From the NCBI GenBank assembly GCA_009667805.1, contig CM019063.1, positions 61,116,881 through 61,180,880 of the forward strand: DNA of 64,000 nt, written 5' to 3'. Of this stretch, positions 21,148 to 31,609 are shown piece by piece. The notes under the pieces are model-generated. The model was not told the DNA's origin, searched no databases, and saw nothing but the letters and a program-made list of their open reading frames with translations. The position numbers and the translations under genes are program-made. How positions within the stretch are numbered: position 1 is the first letter of the stretch; each line of letters starts with the position of its first letter. This DNA is from Leptobrachium leishanense (Eukaryota; Chordata; Amphibia; Anura; Megophryidae).

Positions 21148-21936
21148 CGGGGGCGGTTCCAGGGGGGCAATGGGGCAATTGCCCTCCCCCAAGAAAATCA
21201 CCGCTGTCGGCCCGCGTTCTTCTCCCTACAGGCTCGCCTGGGATGAGATTGAACCACCTGACCAGTGCACGTGCGGCTGCGTGGCTGGTTAGGTGGTTCC
21301 CGGCGAGCGGCCAAGCTGCATGTCAGCGGCCGCTCGCCTCCTCGGGAGAAGACGCCGGCGGAGCCTAGGGCCTGCAGCAGAGGAGCGGAGGTGAGAGCTG
21401 GGGCCTGGGGGCAATATATCCATGTGAGCTGGGGGCAATATATCCATTTGAGCTGGTGGCAATATATCCATGGGAGCTCGGGGCAATATATCCACATAAG
21501 CTGGGGGCAATATATCCACGAGAGCTGGGGGCAATATATCCACGTGAGCTGGGGGCAATATATCCACGTGAGCTGGGGGCAATATATCCACGTGAGCTGG
21601 GGGCAATATATCCACGTGAGCTGGGGGCAAATATATCCATGTGAGCTGGGGGCAAATATATCCATGTGAGCTTGGGGGCAAATATTTCCATGTGAGCTGG
21701 GGGCAAATATACCCATGTGAGCTGGGGGCAAATATACCCATGTGAGCTGGGGGCAAATATACCCATGTGAGCTGGGGGCAATATATATATATATCCATGT
21801 GAGCTGGGGGCAATATATATATCCATGTGAGCTGGGGGCAGTATATATCTGCCTGTTACTGCGAACCCAACACCAGCTCTTGGCCAAAACTGGTAGAAAG
21901 CCCCCCACCCGAAACCTGTGTCTGGATCCGCCCCTG
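21148..21936. mobile_element. hAT element with the ATATATCC minisatellite (different TIR family)
   Basis: Ends CGGGGGCGGTTCCAG and (inverted) CAGGGGCGGATCCAG. Flanks GCTCAGTT (21140-21147) and GCTCCGTT (21937-21944) form an 8-bp duplication with one change. The termini differ from CAGTGGCGTC, yet the interior has the same plan: a palindrome-prone GC-rich block (21230-21400, CACCTGACCAG / CTGGTTAGGTGG) followed by GGAGGTGAGAGCTGGGG and the minisatellite. No transposase. Confidence 0.8.
21413..21845. repeat. 24-25-bp minisatellite
   Basis: About 17 units of GTGAGCTGGGGGCAATATATCCAC, drifting to GGGGGCAAATATACCCATGTGAG. It is homologous to the arrays at 4970-6893, 60771-61600 and 63575-63900. 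Confidence 0.95.
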
Positions 21937-21944
21937 GCTCCGTT

Positions 21945-23073
21945 ATCGCGACACTAGCCTTTATTCGCTAATGGAAATTTTGGCTTTAGCGGTTCAATTT
22001 GAATTTATCGGTAATACTTTCTTTAAAATATCAAGCGCTTAAAAGAGTTGATAGATTTTCAGGCAGGGAAACAAAAAAAAATCACACTGAAACACTCATT
22101 TAAACACTGAATTTTCAAATAAACATGCTTAATAGCAAAAATCTATTCGATGCTGGCCGAATATATGCTGCTTTTGGGCGTTTTACCAGGCCGTATTAAC
22201 TTTTTCGGAACCGCATAATTTTTCAATGTTATCGAATTCGTTCGACTGTATCCGAATTTTTTTAAAAAAAAAAAGTGCCAAAGAATTAAATCAAGCCTAA
22301 AATTACGTACAACTTCTGGAGAGATGAACGCGAGTTGTCGAGCGAGGGCTTATGGGCTATCTGCGTATTTTGATAAGGAACGAGCTCTGATTATAACTTT
22401 TCTTCTTTCTTTTCTTGCATTCGAGGCGCCTTCTCCGACGGCCCTTTGAAGTGTCGCTGCTTGTGGGAATCTCACATCGTTAATACCACTTCAACATCTA
22501 TCACGTTTCATTGAGCGAGGAGAAGTCCGCGCAGCTGTGCTTATAGCGCGATAAAACACGGCGTGTATTTCAGACTGATCCAAAATGAAAGGGGCTCGCT
22601 CGCTCGCTCGCTCTCTGGTCTGTCTCAACATCAGCGTTATAATTGTAAGATGGAAATTAGTGTCGGTACGGACAACTGAAGAGGAACAAAAGAAAAGCAG
22701 AGGGACTTTTTTTAAAGCTCAAGACTCCAATATAATTGACCGTCTCAAATTCGTATCTTTTTTTTTTTTGGAAGGACTAGAGGGCAAAAAGTAGATCAAG
22801 AGTAGTCATCACTTTTTAACTTCTGCTAAAATGTAATTTTGATGTTTGTCGTCACTCAAAGTATGTTGTGCGTATTGGTGTGGACGCTATCCTTGTTTCC
22901 TGATATACTAGTGGCTCGACTGTATCATATAACATATATACAGTATTTAATATTTTTTCCTTTGTATCCTTTTCTTGGATGATAAGCCGTTGGTCATATA
23001 TCGTGGGTTTTTTTTTCCCCATGTATAGTACAGATATGTGGTATTGCTGTACCTACTGTATGCCAAATACCAA
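21945..23073. other. No recognised repeat; possibly single-copy DNA
   Basis: The stretch 22300-22780 has balanced, complex sequence unlike its neighbours, without a supportable coding frame (GCTCGCTCGCTCGCTCGC at 22590 is a simple run). It could contain regulatory sequence, but nothing visible proves this. Confidence 0.3.
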
Positions 23074-23754
23074 GGGCTCTATTACATTCTTCACGCAAAA
23101 ACGCACGCAGAACGCGTGAATTTTTGCGCGAAGCGTTAAATGTTAAAGCACGTAAAACATCGCTGGTATTGTAATCCTTGCCCATTTTTTCATCTGTCAA
23201 AAAATAACGTGCCTAAAACAGACGCGCAAAAACGCGCGTGCAGCAACGTTGGGCGCAGAAATCAGTGTGCGGACTGTTTTTTCACGCAATTCAGCCAATC
23301 CGAATTAAGAACCACGTTCAGAATTAAGTTTTTGCGCCTGTCAAAGTCAATCTGAGCATATATGCTGCATCAAGAAAAAAACACGCACAACTTCTCAAAT
23401 TTATTGGTTTGGGTATGAGTAGAATGTGTAACTATACTGTGCTGCGTATTCTTTTTAGCTTTAGGAGTTGCTAAAATTATGCGCGCAAAGGCTGTGCGTT
23501 ACAAACTGCGCATAGATTGTAATACCATCCGCGTACCAGCGCACAAACGCATTTGCGCTCACAATGTTAAGTATAGGACGCGCGAAGTACAGTAAGCATG
23601 CGCAGCGTTCGCGCAGGTTCACCCGCGGTAGACGTATACGCACGTTTGTCACGCTGACCTTGTAATATGACGTTCTGCGCAAAGGGTTTTGCCCCTCGCG
23701 TTAATGCGTTTTTGCGCCGGCGTAAACATTTGCGTGAAGATTGTAATAGGGCCC
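23074..23754. mobile_element. Family B element (GGGCYCTATTACA ends), intact
   Basis: Left GGGCTCTATTACATTCTTC and right (inverted) GGGCCCTATTACAATCTTC; flanks CAA at 23071-23073 and 23755-23757 (3-bp duplication). The arms hold many GCGCAAA motifs. This copy preserves the uninterrupted sequence AATGTGTAACTATACT and TAGGAGTTGCTAAAATTATGCG, i.e. the empty sites for the insertions in copies 26175-28998 and 60120-62219. Confidence 0.85.
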
Positions 23755-23956
23755 CAAATTTTCGAATTTGACAAACTTTGAGCCTCATTACGTTGGAACC
23801 ATAAATTAAACCCACTCGAGCTGTGAATGTCAATGTGTGCAGGTGTAGCATTTATGGCTTAAGCTGCTATTCACACTGAGACGCACACCTTGCTAGTCCC
23901 TCGGATGTTATGACTCTTTACTGTAAATTAACGGCTCTTATGCATACTAATACTAT

Positions 23957-24813
23957 CAGGGTTATTCAAAGAGATAGGAATTGCTGGAGAAAGGTAACCG
24001 AATGCTGATTTTCAGCGTTCGGTTACCTTTCTTGGCCATTCGGCTATCCAGAGAGCAGGCAATTTGCCAAATCCTGGCGAATTGCCTGCACATACGGCGC
24101 CTGTTCGAGGGCAGTGAAATCCCCATGAAAAAGCACTGCTTCGGCTATTCAGAGAACACAAACCAGCAGTGAAAGGTTCCCGAAATGCCCTGCCATTCGG
24201 TGGTTTAATCCGGCAGGTTTATTCAGGAGAATCCCATAGGCTTCAATGGTAAAAATATTCCCGTTTTAATTCAATATGTAATAAACCGTTCATTATAAAA
24301 TTCTGCAGTAAAGAGTCTCTTTTATTTATAGATTTTTTTTATTTAGGATATTTTAAGCGTTTTGTTTTTTGTTTTTTTTTAACTTATTTTTTCTGTAACA
24401 GCCCTTTTTATTATCATTCATTGGATTTTATATGTAAATGTCAGACATTTTCGCTCAGTAGTTTCTTTGCAAACAGCGTTTCTCTTTTCAATCATTCAAG
24501 CAAACTGTTTTTCTAATTTATTCACTACATTCGTCTGTGGTGTCGGGTTTTTCCGGCAGCTTCGCTGGTGTGATCGGCTCCTGCTCGTGTTTTTCCGGCA
24601 TCTTCGACGGGTTAATCCAGATGTTTTTGCGGGTTTTCGGCGTGCATTCGCTGGGTTTTCGGCAGCTTTTCCCTGCACTTCGACAGCCCTGTGGTGCTTG
24701 CCGAAAACACCACAGGGTAGCCGAAATGGGAAAGCCGATTTGCATCGAATTGAAGAGAACGAAAAGTCACCGAACGTGCGGTGACTTTTTTCGAATCTCT
24801 TTGAATAACCCTG
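23957..24813. mobile_element. Family F element
   Basis: CAGGGTTATTCAAAGAGATAGG to CTCTTTGAATAACCCTG, flanked by TAT on both sides (23954-23956, 24814-24816), a possible 3-bp duplication. The interior includes CTGCAGTAAAGAGTCTC and GTAACAGCCCTTTTTATTATC. Non-coding. Confidence 0.75.
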
Positions 24814-24898
24814 TATGTATAATTTATGGCTAGCCGGACAAGAACAAGCTATTCCAACGCAGCGTGTTATACTCGTTTCAAGACTGGATCCTGTTGGG

Positions 24899-25041
24899 CA
24901 GAGATCTCAAACTCTGCCCCCTCCCAAATGTCTCTGAACTACACCTCACATGAGTCCCTGGCCGTCCATTGCTTTCAAAGGAATTATGGGACTTTTAGGC
25001 CATAAACATCTGGGGGAGGCCAGAGTTTGAAATCCCTTCTG
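24899..25041. mobile_element. Palindromic MITE (CTCAAACTCTG type)
   Basis: CAGAGATCTCAAACTCTGCCCCC opposite GGCCAGAGTTTGAAATCCCTTCTG; related in sequence to the hAT-type MITE at 48631-48766. No target duplication could be read. Confidence 0.55.
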
Positions 25042-25070
25042 TAAAGAATACCGGCTCAGAAGCTGTGGTG

Positions 25071-26130
25071 TTAACCACTTGGCTGCGGACGACGAGATGA
25101 AAACGTCTTCCTTTTTCCCCGCAAGGGTACAGATGACGCACCCAGCTCGTCACCATGGCTCGGAGCTGTCTTGGCGCTGTCTTCGGTGTTCTGCCAGTGC
25201 GGGTTTGACACCTTTTAGATGTCAACCCTGCTTCCGGGACATCCCCACCGCCCACTGATGTCCATCGCGCGGATTCTCATGGTGGAGATAAAGGGGCCCC
25301 TATATCTCCTGAACCATAAAAGAAACGGGGCCATGCTTGGCATCAAAACATGGCCTTCCCAATGATAAGAAACATGACCATGTTGTGAAGGACGCATGGG
25401 ACCCTTTGGAACCCTGTGTCTCTAATTTTTACACCACACAACACAGAGTCTGGACTTTCCAACAATACCAAACATGACCATATAATTTGTAAAAATAGGG
25501 AAAAAATTTACCCCCCCCCCTCTGTTCTAAGGCAGTGGCATTATGTGCAAATAATGCCACTGCACTAACTCACCTTCTCATTTCCCACACCGGGACCAAA
25601 TCTGGAGGTGATGGTCCACATTGGTCCATATTACACAAAGGTCCATCTAAAACACAAGCCGATTTGCCACTGCAAGAACTGGGGTACTTTGGACCCCTGT
25701 ATTTCCATTCTTTACACCCCACAAAGTCATGTTAGGTGTCATTGGACAGGTGAGAGTCTGGCCTTTCTAATGATGCCAAACATGACCATGTAAAGTGTCA
25801 AGCAAAACAGAAAAAAACACAACACAACACATACAAACCTAAAGTTAATTTTTTTTAAATATTTATTTTGTTCCAAAGCAATGGCCTTGTCCATTTGTTA
25901 CGTATAAAATGAGCAATACCACTTCCGTTACTCTCCTTCTCATTTCCCATACAACAAGCAAGGTCAGTGTTTTATACATAGTCATATTATTCATAAAACA
26001 TAATGCGCCAAAATACAAGCAAAAAATTATGTCATTTTTTTTAGTTCTAGTTAAAATTGTGCATTTTCTCATAAAAATGCAGTGTCAGGTCTGTGTACTG
26101 AAACCCCCCCCCCCAAAGATTGTGTCCTAA
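25071..26130. mobile_element. piggyBac-like element with TTAACCACTTGGCTGC end, partial
   Basis: Begins TTAACCACTTGGCTGCGGACG, a terminus like the right end of the piggyBac family. The part 25596-25982 is repeated at 42987-43371 (GGACCAAATCTGGAGGTGATGG, CAAAGCAATGGCCTTGTCC). The other end was not found. Confidence 0.5.
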
Positions 26131-26890
26131 ACCGGTACACAACCTGTAGTGGTATAGACAAAATAAAACACTAAGGGCTATATTACAATATTTGCGCAAA
26201 AACCCTTGCGCAAAGTGTGAATTTTTGCGCCAAGTGTTAATCTTTTGCACGTGCAAATCACCGCTGGAATTAGAATCCTTGCGTGTCTTTTCATCCGGTG
26301 ATCAATAACACGCGCAAACAGGACGCGCCCAAATGCTCGCGCAGTACCGTCGTGCACAAAAATCTGTGTGTGCACTATTTTTTTTCTCGCGATTCAGCCA
26401 ATCCGAATTAACCACAATTATCTCACGTTAAGAAATTGCGTCTGCCACAGTCAATCTGAGTATATATGCTCCAGCAACAATACATGCACACACAACTTCT
26501 CCATTTTATTGGTTTGGGTATGAGTAGAATGTGTAACTATACTTTGCTGCGGTTTTTTTGGTTTTTTTTTTTGGGCTGGTGTATTTGGTTTCGGCCGGGT
26601 TGATAGAATTTGCCATTAACACCAGCTTTTAGGCTGGGGTCAGACGAACGCACTGAACACGTCCGTGTTGCCGCACATCTGTACGTCCGTTGTAGCGTAC
26701 AATTATGATCAATACAGACCCACACACGAAGTACGTCCGCACAGATGTGCGGACACTCAACGGACGCGGCAAACGGACGCAAAGGATGCAAGAACGTCAA
26801 ACCGCTAGAACGGACGTGCGGCGTGCGGCACGTCCGCGTAGCGGCCTGTGTGCGTGGGGGGAGGACGTCAGACACAGGGTCATTGCGGCC

Positions 26891-26897
26891 TATATAA
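26891..26897 (+). promoter_or_regulatory. TATA box of the MADF/BESS gene
   Basis: TATATAA inside GCGGCCTATATAACGGCG, about 63-69 bases before the preferred ATG at 26960. The position just inside the left TIR region fits a transposon-borne promoter. Confidence 0.55.
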
Positions 26898-26959
26898 CGG
26901 CGATACGCCAGACGTGTCCAGGTGTGGCTGACTGGACCCCTGGTGATACTGCTGCAGAG

Positions 26960-28320
26960 ATGGATGTGGAGAGGCTGATTGACGCTGTTCGCCATCACCC
27001 CGAATTGTGGGACACAGCCTGTGAGCTGTATAAAGACAAGGTCAAGAAGACGGCTGCATGGACAGCAGTTGCTAGAGAGGTGTTCCCAGAGTTCGACACA
27101 TGGCCAGATCATGAGCAGAAACGCCAAAGTGAGTATATGAGTATTAAATTCATAATCCTAAACATGATGAACATACTGCAATATACTGCATTTGCTGCAC
27201 ATGATGCCGAATGACCATTGCACGTAGCATTGGACTGTGCCACCACTGCCAAGCAAAGGTGTTGGTCTGTGGTTGTTCAGGGTCCCGCTCCCAATCTGTC
27301 AGGCACACCTTGCGTACAATCTCGCCAGCTGTCAATCTGCCAATGCGACAATTATGATGCATGTCCTGCAGACTGTAGCAACTACCAAGATACCTAGGAC
27401 AAAAGGGCAAAGTGTGTTATGATCACATTCAATTAGCCTAACCTATGTCATTCATGTCATGTATTGCAGCACAGGAAGCCCTTGTGAAATGGCGAACTGT
27501 TCGCGACAATTATGTCCGAAACCTGCGGAAGAGGCAAGAAGCTGCGCGGTCAGGGTCTGGAGCGAGACAGACCCACAGCTACATATATGGTGAGCAACTC
27601 ACCTTCCTGCGAAGGACCCTAGAGCCCAGAACCACCACCAGCAGCATGGATCCATCACCATCGGGGTCCCAGGACCAACAGCCCATGCCGCCAAGTGCAT
27701 CAGCCAGCTGCTCTGCGGATATGGAGCAATGCGGGCCTGAGTCACAGCAGGAGGAGGAGGATGCTGCAGGACAGGTGCCAGTGACGACAGCTCACACAAG
27801 TTTACCGGCGTCCAGACGGAGGAGGGCAGCAGGTGGCACCTTTGAACAGGCCATGCTAAGCTTTATGAATTCGCACCCACCACCACCACCACCACCACCA
27901 CCGCCACCACCACGATGCATTCTGGCTGAGAGTGACGACATGGCATTCTTCAGCTCATGCTTGCCGATGCTGCAGAGGATGGACCACACCGAAAAACTTG
28001 AGTATCGCCGGTACAGCATAGACAAGATCAACAGCATCTTGTCCCGGCCTCACCACCAGGCCATGTCTCGTCCTGCTATGCCTGACCCACACTATGCTGG
28101 TGGGTACTACCGCCATAGCCATAGCCAGTATCTACACCCACCCTTTCCTCCTGGTGCTGTGCCTCAACCACATCATGCTGGTGGCCACTACCGCTATGGC
28201 CAGCCTCAACAGGCACCCATGGCTCCTGGTGCCATGCCCATCCCACACCCCGACACTGACCAGGGCAGGTACATGCAGGATCCTCATGACCCAGATGCAC
28301 CGAATTATGAGGATTTGTAG
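26960..28320 (+). CDS. Transposon-encoded MADF/BESS-type DNA-binding protein, two exons
   Basis: Exon 1 (26960-27128) starts MDVERLIDAVRHHPELWD and encodes the front of a MADF (SANT/Myb-related) domain. A donor AAA|GTGAGT follows at 27129; the acceptor TATTGCAG ends at 27469 and exon 2 runs 27470-28320. The splice keeps frame (169 + 851 nt = 340 codons with stop, about 339 aa) and continues the domain with QEALVKWRTVRDNYVRNL. Exon 2 then has a low-complexity middle, a run of 13 prolines, a BESS-like helix pair (DDMAFFSSCLPMLQRMDHTEK) and a His/Pro/Gly/Tyr-rich tail with two HAGGxYR repeats. In Harbinger systems the Myb-like partner binds the transposon ends and helps import the transposase. 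An upstream in-frame ATG at 26705 exists, but TIR-derived sequence there is probably untranslated. No canonical AATAAA was seen close after the stop. No frameshift or premature stop is visible. Confidence 0.8.
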
Positions 28321-29001
28321 GGTTTTCTTATATTTTTATATTTTTATTATGTGTTGTACGGAAACAATATATGCTGTGAATATATTGTTCTATGTTTTCT
28401 TTTTTTTATTGATGATAAAAATCTGTTTTCCTTACATTGTTGTTGGTGTCATTATTTACGTGTGCTGGAATGTGATGCCTGTGTATGTGTGTGACGAAGA
28501 CCAGTTTTCACAAAATGTCTTTTTTCTATCCATATTGTATCTATTATTATCCACTGGCTATTGATTTGGTTGCTCCTCTTCTACTTTTCTTTTACATCCG
28601 TCACAAATAACGGACTGTGTGGCCACTACTGCCTCTTCCGTCAGAAAGTGCGTCCGTACTGCACGGACGCACAGTCCGTACAAAATGCGCTCATCTGACC
28701 CTAGCCTTAGGAGTTGCTAAAATTATGCGCAAAGGCTGTGCGTTACAAACTGCGCATAAACTGTAGTACCATCCTCGTACCAGCGCACAAACGCGTTTGC
28801 GCTCACAATGTTAAGTATAGGACGCGTGCAGTACAGTAACCTTGCGCGGGGTTCGCGCAGGTTCGCCCGTGGTAGACGATTGCGCGCGGTTGTTGCGCTG
28901 ACTTTGTAATAAAGCATTTGGCGCAAAGGGTTTTACCCCTCGCGTTAATGTTTTTTTGCGCCTGCACATACATTTGCGTGAAGATTGTAATTTAGCCCTA
29001 A

Positions 29002-29470
29002 ATCTTTATTAGAATTGTATAACAAATCCAGATAATAAAAATCAGGTGGTGTACCCCATTCATAATAATGTGGATCAGTGTAGCCCCTTTACTCGTATGA
29101 TGAGCTAGAGCGAAAGGTAAACCTACCACTGTGTTCATCCACGTATTATCAATTGCACAATAGGAGAGAACTGTTCCTCAACAACACCACATTGGTAGAT
29201 AATTCAAGATAGAGTTTCAAACATTCACATGTGATACATTCAATAGGTTACAACATGAATGTTATCGTGCCACATGTATCATATCACCTCCATCAACTAA
29301 ATGCAGTAACATTTTGTGATACACTTTCCCTCCATAAACTCAGAGCACTTCGCTGTAGAATCAGTAACAGGTTCCCATTTCTAATTTTGTTTTTTTTTTG
29401 AGAGTGCCCCATAGAATAAATAACCACAAAGGTTTGGATGATAAAATGTGAAAAAATAATTGTACATGTT
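29002..29470. other. Mostly unassigned; end belongs to an older piggyBac-like element
   Basis: 29380-29470 (TCTAATTTTG..., ATAGAATAAATAACC, GGATGATAAAATG) matches the interior of piggyBac-type MITEs such as 15345-15410 and continues at 34515 beyond the inserted piggyBac. The rest is AT-rich without recognised content. Confidence 0.45.
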
Positions 29471-31609
29471 TTAACCCTTTCGCTGCTGAGGCATTTCCTG
29501 CCCGTGTGCTGAGCTCATTTTTACCGTTTTGTGCTCATCATGTTTAAATGCGATTTGAAGTCAAGTTTTCTTATATGACCAAGACAAATTATATATCCTT
29601 TTTTTCAGCAGACTCCACAGATTCAAAATTTATCATTATTATGTGTATAAGTAAAGAGTTAAAAAAAAAAAGAAAAAAAAAGGGGGAAAAAAAGTAAAAT
29701 TTTGTTAAAATTCAGAAGAACAACATTGCATATTTTTTTCTATCTACACTTTATGACCAGAACTATTGTGGTTATATATTGATACATTAGGTGCCTTTTT
29801 AAAAATGGTGTAATGGAGAATATTTCATGTTTTTTTTGTACAAAAATATGCAGTTTTCTAAAAATCAAAAAAATCTGCTTTTTTCTTATGTCATGACTCA
29901 TTGTATGTAATACATAAAATTAGTATATCTAAACCAATTGAAATGGAAAAGCTATATATTTTCTGAAACTAGACAAAATTCCGCAAAAAAAGAGACCTTT
30001 ATGACACATTTTTAAATTTATTTTGTTATTCATAACTTTATTCAAAAAACATCATATTTAATGTAAAAAAAATAATCATAATAGGTCAAGATTTATATTG
30101 CATAATTTCATATTAATTTTTGGGGTAAAATATTTTTGTTTTGCTTAACTATATAAATATATCCCTCCTATAAAATAATAGATCCAATTTGATTGCACAG
30201 ATCAAGTTTAGGCAGCGTTGGAGGTGCTAATTTGCACCATGCGCAAAATAAATTTAGAGAAGCTTTTTATGCCGGTTTTTGAAAGGAGGCATACCTGCAA
30301 TTAAATGGCTCTAGCTCAACAGGGATCTAAAATATGCCAAATAAAGTATATATCCGGACAAAGTAGACTTCCAGATGAATCAAACGTGGGGTTACTTATT
30401 ATTCTATCATAAATATTGAGCCCGCAACAACTTGTGGAATTTGGATTTGTGCGCAAAAAAATAAATAAATGGAAATTCCACATGCTGTTGCGCCCTCTAT
30501 TTTTATGATAGAATTTTATTTAACCCCTCATTTGATTCATCTGGGTGTCTAGTTTCTCCTAATATATACTTTATGTGGTCTGTTTTAATTTTCTGTTGGG
30601 CTAGAGACATTTAAATGCAGGTATGCCTTCTTAAAAAAAAAAAAAAAAACATTCACAAAATTTTCCCCATGAATTTTGATCAACAATTATGTAGTCTATC
30701 AACAATTGTATAGTGACTCAAAATGCTACACAAACACACAACAAGCCCGCCACACATTTTACATTCACTCAATCAGTTGGATTGGCACATGGGGCATCCA
30801 TGTGAGCAGTAACGCCACGTCAAGGCCCCAACCAGGTTACTGACCATTCACACATCTTTCACATCTGTTTCACTCACCGAATCACACACCTTTCATGCAA
30901 GAAGCTAGTAAAAGGGGAGTGAGTGACGTTAAGGGGGCAAAGAAGGGAAAAGTGCAGAAACACGGAAGGGGAAAAGAGAAAGATAATGAGGATTAGAGGG
31001 GGTGGAATAGAAACACCCCCCCCATTCACATCTGTTTCACTCACTGAATCACACACCATTCATGAAAGAAGATAGGTAAGGGAAGTGGGTGAAGGGAAGG
31101 GGCAAAGAAAAGGGCAGAGACAAAGAAGTTGAAGACACACCATTAACACCGCAGTTCAATCTGTCTTCAGAGGCTTCTTTCTACATCTGACGTACGGAGG
31201 ACATCAGATTGTTGGGGATGGGGCAACCTACTTTATTGTATGTGGGGTGAATTACATTATAACTGGGGGTGGGTAGTGAAACGTGGTGGGTATTGAACCG
31301 GAGTGGGTAGTGAAACGTGGTGGGTAGTTTTTTTATTAACACTGCTATAAAATAATGGGGATGGTTTTGGTTTGTTTTTTTATTTGGGAAAATTTAGAGG
31401 AATAGCACTATCCAGGAATAAATGCCAGCATGATCCGGGCAAGCTCTGTCCAGATTACACTGCACTGTGTCCATCAGAATGTCATCAAGATCTGCAAAGA
31501 TCTTAACGGTGCTATAGCCAGATTTATCAAGAAGCACAAAATCAGTGGCATACCTCAACCTGAAATCTGTTTGTTCTCAGCCGAGAAACAATTCGGTCCC
31601 GGTATGCCA

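Larger units (their letters stand above)
26632..28706 (+). mobile_element. Harbinger-type element encoding only a MADF/BESS protein
   Basis: Ends GGCTGGGGTCAGACGAACGC and (inverted) GGCTAGGGTCAGATGAGCGC, with a perfect TTA duplication (26629-26631, 28707-28709). The TIRs match the family A MITEs at 8923, 19003 and 50471. Full-length PIF/Harbinger elements encode a DDE transposase plus a Myb/SANT-like protein; here only the latter type is present and I see no transposase motifs on either strand. Terminal repeats near the ends (CGGACGCAAAGGATGC; CTGCACGGACGCACAGTCCG) may be protein-binding sites. Confidence 0.85.
26175..28998. mobile_element. Family B element split by a Harbinger element
   Basis: Ends GGGCTATATTACAAT and ATTGTAATTTAGCCC with TAA at 26172-26174 and 28999-29001. 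The Harbinger-type element 26632-28706 sits between CCAGCTT and TTAGGAGTTGC. The intact copy at 23074-23754 shows the expected continuation. Confidence 0.85.

Noticed and set aside
21289..21908. Minus-strand frames of 153-236 codons
   Set aside because: Driven by the 24-25-bp minisatellite.
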